Source of the DNA: an uncultured Oscillospiraceae bacterium
GTDB taxonomy: Bacteria > Bacillota > Clostridia > Oscillospirales > Acutalibacteraceae
DNA length: 64,000 nt
Direction: 5' to 3'
Assembly: GCA_958448165.1 (NCBI GenBank)
Contig: CAUDCW010000001.1
Coordinates: 272,932 to 336,931, forward strand
Shown: positions 59,429-64,000 of the stretch, in pieces
Layout of the letters: each line of letters starts with the position of its first letter
Position numbering within the stretch: position 1 is the stretch's first letter
The notes under the pieces: model-generated
What the model was told of the DNA's origin: nothing
Database searches by the model: none
What the model saw: the letters and a program-made list of their open reading frames with translations, nothing else
Program-made: the position numbers and the translations under genes

Positions 59429-59453
59429 AGAGAGCAAGCTCTCTTTTCCTCCC
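59429..59453 (-). promoter_or_regulatory. Ribosome binding site separated from the start codon by a CUUG hairpin
   Basis: On the minus strand GGGAGG (59453-59448) is followed by AAA and a perfect 6-bp stem AGAGAG-CTTG-CTCTCT (59444-59429). Then come GACTTTT and the ATG at 59421. The linear distance is 26 nt, far too long, but with the stem formed the effective distance is about 10 nt. No other start codon fits the frame. Confidence 0.7.
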
Positions 59454-59561
59454 TTATAATCGTGTTATATTCGTGTTTTGAAATCAATGATTCACTCAAC
59501 GCTATATATTTTAACCTATGGTAACAAATTTGTAAAGTTTTGAAAAAAGTTGTCCAAAGCG

Positions 59562-59589
59562 AAAAAACCGCCTTAATCAGCGGTTTTTT
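59562..59589. terminator. Symmetrical hairpin with A/T runs
   Basis: AAAAAACCGC (59562-59571) and GCGGTTTTTT (59580-59589). It can terminate in both directions and backs up the larger hairpin at 59826-59880, isolating the SleB-like gene. Confidence 0.75.
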
Positions 59590-59590
59590 G

Positions 59591-59820
59591 CCTGTTTTTT
59601 ATTGATAATTAATGGATTTTCTCTATAAATTGGTTACAGCCCCGTAATCATTTGTGTAAAATGTCAAAATCTCGGATTTTGCCGTTTTTATGCAAATATC
59701 ACATATTTATTGTTCATTTTTTACATTTTTATTGTTTATGCAGACCAATTGTTAAAAAAATAACAATAAACTTTATTTCAGTAAAGTTACATTTTTCTTA
59801 CAGACCGATAATACCTGCGA
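59591..59820. other. AT-rich non-coding stretch
   Basis: About 230 bp of AT-rich sequence between two terminators. It contains a small palindrome TTGTTA-A6-TAACAA (about 59750) but no gene, RNA or known site that I can recognise. Confidence 0.6.
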
Positions 59821-59821
59821 C

Positions 59822-59886
59822 AAAACAAAACAAAACGTGCCCGGATTATGGACAATTCCATCCGGACACGTTTTGTTTTGTTTTTG
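59822..59886. terminator. Long bidirectional terminator after the tautomerase gene
   Basis: CAAAACAAAACGTG (59826-59839) pairs with CACGTTTTGTTTTG (59867-59880), continuing after one mismatch with CCGGAT/ATCCGG. This gives a 20-bp stem with T-rich 3' flanks on both strands. It abuts the tautomerase stop codon. Confidence 0.85.
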
Positions 59887-60114
59887 TCAAAAATCATATT
59901 CGGGCTTTTTATAAAGCTTATCCGCCTTCTCACGGATATCCTTCTGAACCACTTCCTCCACCCATTTCTCTTTCGGGATATCCTCAAAGGAAACAGATAC
60001 ATCGCCGATATTGCCGGACAAGCCCTCTGCAACATCCTCTGCAATTTTTTCAGCCAGCTTTTTCTTAAGCTCGTCAGACCTTCCCGGCCAAAGCTTTACT
60101 ATAATATGAGGCAT
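59887..60114 (-). CDS. Tautomerase-superfamily protein (4-oxalocrotonate tautomerase-like)
   Basis: The start is ATG at 60114 after GGGAGG, giving 75 residues. Pro2, the catalytic N-terminal proline after Met removal, is followed by HIIVKLWPGRSDELKKKL, including the Arg near position 12. The family forms small trimers or hexamers and catalyses enol-keto shifts; the substrate is unknown. It lies 47 bp after the ABC exporter genes and is probably on their transcript. Confidence 0.88.
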   Translation of the reverse strand: MPHIIVKLWPGRSDELKKKLAEKIAEDVAEGLSGNIGDVSVSFEDIPKEKWVEEVVQKDIREKADKLYKKPEYDF

Positions 60115-60161
60115 ACGCAGCACCTCCCTTCTATTGCAAGTTATGCGTCGCACATTAGCGT

Positions 60162-61898
60162 TCAGCTCTTTGCGAACTGACTGTTATAAAGCTCGGCATA
60201 AAATCCGCCCCGAGCCAGAAGCTCGTTATGCCTGCCCTGCTCTATAACATTGCCATCCTTCATCACAAGTATAATATCTGCTTCTTTTATTGTCGAAAGC
60301 CTGTGCGCAACCACGAAGCTGGTCTTACCCTGCATCATCTTGTTAAACGCAAGCTGAACCCTCTGCTCCGTAAGCGTATCAATACTGCTTGTTGCTTCGT
60401 CAAGAATCAGCATAGGCGGATTTGACAGCATAACCCTTGCTATGCACAAAAGCTGGTTCTGCCCCTGCGAAAGGTTTGCGCCGTCCTCGGTTATCACCGT
60501 GTCATATCCGTCAGGCAGGTGCATAATAAACGAATGTGCATATGCCGCCTTTGCCGCCGTGACAATTTCTTCATTAGTCGCGTCCTCTTTGCCGTAGGCG
60601 ATGTTGTCGCGTATTGTACCGTTATAAAGCCAGCTTTCCTGAAGCACCATACCAAAGCTCCGGCGTATGCTGTCGGTTGTGAAGCTTGCGGCAGGCTTGC
60701 CGTCAATTTTTATTTCGCCGCCGCAGACATCATAAAAGCGCATCAGAAGATTTATCAGCGTAGTTTTGCCGCAGCCTGTCGGCCCGACAATCGCAACACG
60801 CTGACCCTGCTTTACCTTTAAATTAAAGTTTTTGATGAGCGGTCTGTCGGGCGTATATGAAAAGCTCACATTATTAAACTCGATATCGCCCCTGACATTT
60901 TCAAGCGGCTTTGCATTTTCGCTGTCAGGCGTTTTGTCGGGGCTGTCCATAAGCTCAAAAAGCCTTGCGCCGCCTGCTATTGCGGTCTGAATCTGCGAGA
61001 TAACGCCCGTAACCTCGTTAAACGGCTTGGTATATTGGTTTGCATAGGTCAGAAAGCACGAAATCTGCCCGACCGTAAGTCCGCCTGCTATTGCGCTGAG
61101 CGCTCCGATAACGCCGACTGCGGCATATACAACTCCGTTCACAAAGCGTGTTGACGGGTTTGCAAGAGAAGAGGCAAACTGTGCGTTTTTGCCGCAGATA
61201 TAAAGCTCATCGTTAAGCTTTTTAAACTCCTGCTCGTTCTGCTCTTCCATCGAAAATGATGACACAACCTTCTGATTGCCTATCATCTCTTCTACAAAGC
61301 CGCTTATTTCGCCCTGTGTGCGCTGCTGCTTTGAAAACATCTTTGCCGAAAGCTTTGCTATACCTGCCGCAACAAAAAGCGACAGCGGCGTTACAAACAC
61401 AACTACAAGCGCAATTCTGAAATTTATTGCAACCATAAAGCCGAGCGTGCCTACAATAGTGATGATACCCGAGAAAAGCTGGGTTACACCCTGCAAAAGT
61501 CCGTCACCGACTGCGTCAATATCGTTGATAATGCGGCTTATAATATCGCCGTGGGCGTTTGAGTCGATATATGACAGCGGAACATTGTTAAGCTTTTGAT
61601 AAGCGTCACGGCGCATATCACGCACCGTGTAGTAGCTTACTCTGTTAATACAAAGGCTCATAAGCCACTGAAAAACAGCCACGCCTGCCGTTGAACAGAT
61701 AAGTCCGATAAGGATTTTTCCGACAGAGCCGAAGTCAACGTTGCCTTTTCCTATTATATAGTCAATCGCATCACCCGTCAGCACAGGTCCCAGAAGAGTC
61801 AGGCAAACACTGAACACGGCAAAAACAAACGCCGATATAAGATAAAGCTTGTACTTTGAGGTATAAAGCAGAATTCTTTTTACAACACCCTTGTTCAT
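60162..61898 (-). CDS. ABC exporter half-transporter B (canonical ATPase site)
   Basis: The start is ATG at 61898, overlapping the upstream gene's stop by 1 nt (TAATG), giving 578 residues. An N-terminal six-helix membrane domain (about 1-315) and an ATPase domain follow. The ATPase has Walker A GPTGCGKTT, signature LSQGQ, Walker B LLILDEATSS with the catalytic Glu, and the switch His in VAHRLSTI. It pairs with the product of the upstream gene as a heterodimeric multidrug- or lipid-type exporter. Confidence 0.95.
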   Translation of the reverse strand: MNKGVVKRILLYTSKYKLYLISAFVFAVFSVCLTLLGPVLTGDAIDYIIGKGNVDFGSVGKILIGLICSTAGVAVFQWLMSLCINRVSYYTVRDMRRDAYQKLNNVPLSYIDSNAHGDIISRIINDIDAVGDGLLQGVTQLFSGIITIVGTLGFMVAINFRIALVVVFVTPLSLFVAAGIAKLSAKMFSKQQRTQGEISGFVEEMIGNQKVVSSFSMEEQNEQEFKKLNDELYICGKNAQFASSLANPSTRFVNGVVYAAVGVIGALSAIAGGLTVGQISCFLTYANQYTKPFNEVTGVISQIQTAIAGGARLFELMDSPDKTPDSENAKPLENVRGDIEFNNVSFSYTPDRPLIKNFNLKVKQGQRVAIVGPTGCGKTTLINLLMRFYDVCGGEIKIDGKPAASFTTDSIRRSFGMVLQESWLYNGTIRDNIAYGKEDATNEEIVTAAKAAYAHSFIMHLPDGYDTVITEDGANLSQGQNQLLCIARVMLSNPPMLILDEATSSIDTLTEQRVQLAFNKMMQGKTSFVVAHRLSTIKEADIILVMKDGNVIEQGRHNELLARGGFYAELYNSQFAKS

Positions 61899-63625
61899 TA
61901 TGCCTGCACCTCCTCTCTGCTGAGCTGAGAAAGACAAATCTCACGGTATTCGGCGCATTGCTCAAAAAGCCTGTCGTGAACACCGTTGCCGACAAGCTCA
62001 CCGTCCTTGAGAACAAGTATCCTGTCGGCGTCCCTCACGGTTGCCACACGCTGGGAAACAATGAAAACGGTTGTGCCGTCTGTATTCTTCCTTATAGCCT
62101 TTCTTAACGCATAATCGGTCGCAAAATCAAGCGCACTTGCACTGTCGTCAAGAATCAGAATCGGTGAATCTGCAATAATTGCCCTTGCAATGGTCAGCCT
62201 TTGCTTCTGACCGCCCGAAAAATTCTTGCCGCCCTGTGTGACCGGTGTGTCGGTTTTATTTGGCAGCTTATCCACAAATTCCTTAGCCTGCGCTATCTCA
62301 AGTGCACGGTCCATTTCCTCTTGTGTTGCGTCCTTTTTGCCCCATCTGAGGTTCGATTCTATAGTGCCCGAAAACAGCACCGCCTTCTGCATTACAACCG
62401 CACAGAGCCTGCGCAGCTGCGAAAGCGGATATTTTTTCACGTTTTCTCCGCCGATAAGCACCTGACCGCCGGTAACGTCATAATATCTCGGTATAAGATT
62501 TACAAGGCTCGACTTTCCGCTGCCGGTCGTGCCGATAACTCCGACCGTTTCGCCCTTTTGAACGGCAAAGCTGATATTCTTCAGAACATCACCGCCGCCG
62601 TAGCCAAAGCTGACATTGTCAAACCTGATAAAGTCCTTGGTGCAGTCAAGCTCAAGCTCGCTGTCACTGCCGCTTTTGATTGTCGGCTCAAGCTCAAAAA
62701 CCTCGTTCACTCTTGCGGCGCTTGCCGAAGCCTTTGTGAACGTAACCACAAGGTTAGCTACAACCACCATTGCAAGCAATATCTGCGTCATATAGCTTAC
62801 AAGAGCAATTATTTCGCCCGTCTGCATCTCTCCGACGTCAACAAGGCCTCCGCCGAACCACACTATTGCAACGATTGCAAGGTTTGTTATTGCGTATGTG
62901 AGCGGACTTAACATCGCCGACAGCACGCCCACACGCTGCGCCGTACCGGCAAGGTCGTTGTTTGCGTCATCAAATCTCTTCTCCTCCTTGTCCTCTTTAT
63001 GAAAAGCTCTGATAACCCTTGCGCCCGAAAGACCCTCGCGTGCGATAAGCGAAAGCCTGTCGAGCCTTGTCTGAATCAGCTTGAAAAGCGGAACACTCTT
63101 GCTCATTATCAGATACAGCACAAGTGCAATAAGCGGCGAAGCAACAAAAAATATAATTGACAGCTTAAGGTTAATCGTTGTCGCCATTATCATTGCACCG
63201 ATAACAAGGAACGGCGCACGGATAACAAGGCGTATGAGCATTGCAACGGCGTACTGAAGCTGATTGATGTCGTTTGTCATTCTTGTTATGAGCGACGGCG
63301 TGCCTATTTTGTCAATCTCGGCAAAAGAGAGTGTGTTTATATGGCGGAAAAGCTCGTTGCGAAGCTTTGTGCCGCTGCCCTGTGAGGCTATTGAGGCGCT
63401 TTTCTGGCAGACAAGCGCACTGCAAAGTCCGACAGCGCCGAGCAAAACCATAACGCCGCCCATTCTAAGCACATAATCGCTGTCACCGTTTGCTATGCCG
63501 ACGTCAATTATGTCCGCCATAACAAGCGGAACTATCAGCTCAAAAATCGCCTCCAGAAGCTTGCAGGCAGGACCGATAATAAGCTGAAGCTTATAATCCT
63601 TTAAGTATTTCAACAGTTTAAACAT
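61898..63625 (-). CDS. ABC exporter half-transporter A (degenerate ATPase site)
   Basis: The start is ATG at 63625 after GGGGAT, giving 575 residues. The membrane domain (about 1-315) is followed by an ATPase with Walker A GTTGSGKSS and signature FSGGQ. The Walker B ILILDDSASALD has Asp where the catalytic Glu is expected, and the switch position is Gln (VSQRVATV). This is the non-catalytic partner typical of BmrCD/TmrAB-like heterodimers. Translational coupling to the second gene gives equal amounts. Confidence 0.95.
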   Translation of the reverse strand: MFKLLKYLKDYKLQLIIGPACKLLEAIFELIVPLVMADIIDVGIANGDSDYVLRMGGVMVLLGAVGLCSALVCQKSASIASQGSGTKLRNELFRHINTLSFAEIDKIGTPSLITRMTNDINQLQYAVAMLIRLVIRAPFLVIGAMIMATTINLKLSIIFFVASPLIALVLYLIMSKSVPLFKLIQTRLDRLSLIAREGLSGARVIRAFHKEDKEEKRFDDANNDLAGTAQRVGVLSAMLSPLTYAITNLAIVAIVWFGGGLVDVGEMQTGEIIALVSYMTQILLAMVVVANLVVTFTKASASAARVNEVFELEPTIKSGSDSELELDCTKDFIRFDNVSFGYGGGDVLKNISFAVQKGETVGVIGTTGSGKSSLVNLIPRYYDVTGGQVLIGGENVKKYPLSQLRRLCAVVMQKAVLFSGTIESNLRWGKKDATQEEMDRALEIAQAKEFVDKLPNKTDTPVTQGGKNFSGGQKQRLTIARAIIADSPILILDDSASALDFATDYALRKAIRKNTDGTTVFIVSQRVATVRDADRILVLKDGELVGNGVHDRLFEQCAEYREICLSQLSREEVQA

Positions 63626-63678
63626 CAGATTCAATCCCCGTAATGCATTGTTTTTGTTTTTCACTTTTTACCAACACT

Positions 63679-63707
63679 ATACTAATACAAATTTTGGGTG
63701 CTTGCAA
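63679..63707 (-). promoter_or_regulatory. Promoter of the ABC exporter operon
   Basis: TTGCAA (63707-63702), 17 bp, TAGTAT (63684-63679) on the minus strand. Confidence 0.6.
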
Positions 63708-63746
63708 GTATATTTGTTTCTTTTGTGTTTTCTGGTCGGGTTAAGC

Positions 63747-64000
63747 ACGGAAGCTTGAAACGAGGGCGTAGGGAACCGGAGTGCCTGTTCCGGTCACACC
63801 GCAGAGTGTTATACTCTATTATGGTTTTGTGATACATTGCAGTAAACCCGCCTGTTCCGGAACGATCAAGACCGTTACCTACGAACCAACTGCCTCGTTG
63901 CGAATATTCCTTAATTAAAAGAGCCGCTTGCGGCTCTCACCGCAACTCCACTCTCCACTCTTCACTCTCCACTCTTCACTCTCCACTCTCCACTCTTCAC
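63747..64000 (+). repeat. Intergenic repeat family, copy I (runs out of the window)
   Basis: AACGAGGGCGTAGGGAAC with a changed first sub-hairpin and the middle GTTATACTCTATT. Sub-hairpin 2 is GGAACGATC-AA-GACCGTTACC, then AATTAAAAGAGCCGC-TTGCGGC. The right tail holds at least eight ACTCT heptamers up to position 64000. The gap from 63626 is otherwise only the exporter promoter. Confidence 0.88.

Overview
The window comes from a spore-former-type, Gram-positive member of the Clostridia, most likely a Ruminococcus-like gut Firmicute; this is an inference. The support is as follows. It carries a Firmicute S10-spc-alpha ribosomal protein cluster with IF-1, adenylate kinase, methionine aminopeptidase and a KOW protein inside it. 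S14 and L36 are of the zinc-binding type. It has a single-chain purL, a SleB-type cell-wall hydrolase and a PdaB-like deacetylase. Most telling are two secreted proteins with dockerin modules, one of them a GH13 alpha-amylase with starch-binding modules, as in the amylosome of Ruminococcus bromii. There are no rRNA genes, no CRISPR array, no prophage and no complete insertion sequence. Two tRNA-Arg genes (ACG and CCG) are present.

Layout. 1-9.9 kb, minus strand: an FHA-FtsW/RodA fusion cut by the window edge, the biotin transporter component bioY, a two-domain CmpB-like membrane protein, nadC-nadB, a GT39-like membrane glycosyltransferase, tRNA-Arg(ACG), a membrane-anchored XRE regulator and a hypoxanthine/uracil-type DNA glycosylase. 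9.9-14.6 kb: a 40-residue Cys/Asn-rich peptide, glyQS, a Nudix hydrolase, a YcxB-like protein, a four-helix-bundle protein, a hairpin array, tRNA-Arg(CCG) and a 78-bp tandem repeat. 14.7-30.3 kb: one uninterrupted run of 31 translation, secretion and transcription genes from rpsJ to rplQ, preceded by a strong promoter and a structured leader of about 260 nt. 30.4-38.5 kb: a small membrane peptide, cobO, a dockerin/BIG2/C39-like peptidase, a CYTH protein, the dockerin amylase, and two tandem Tim44-like zinc-ribbon membrane proteins. 38.5-42.5 kb: a methionine/one-carbon operon (metF, a MetH reactivation protein, a metH without its activation domain). 42.9-53.2 kb: lexA, an M14 peptidase flanked by two copies of a MITE, then nudF-like, a membrane protein, ribF, purL, a YeiH exporter, an orphan XRE protein and a Crp-family regulator. 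53.5-64 kb: leuCD, a polysaccharide deacetylase, an LD-carboxypeptidase, a BIG2-repeat SleB-like hydrolase, a small tautomerase and a heterodimeric ABC exporter.

The most unusual material is between the genes. At least nine copies or fragments of one intergenic repeat family are scattered in both orientations. Full copies are about 270 bp, with heptamer-repeat ends and two internal hairpins. Several copies sit directly at stop codons. A separate 177-bp MITE occurs twice. Within genes, the clearest novelties are a starch-binding module of the amylase that appears to be split by insertion of a second module, and a 16-nt CUUG hairpin between the ribosome binding site and start codon of the SleB-like gene. 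Coordinates of CDS starts were reset wherever a better-placed ribosome binding site showed that the longest open frame was too long.
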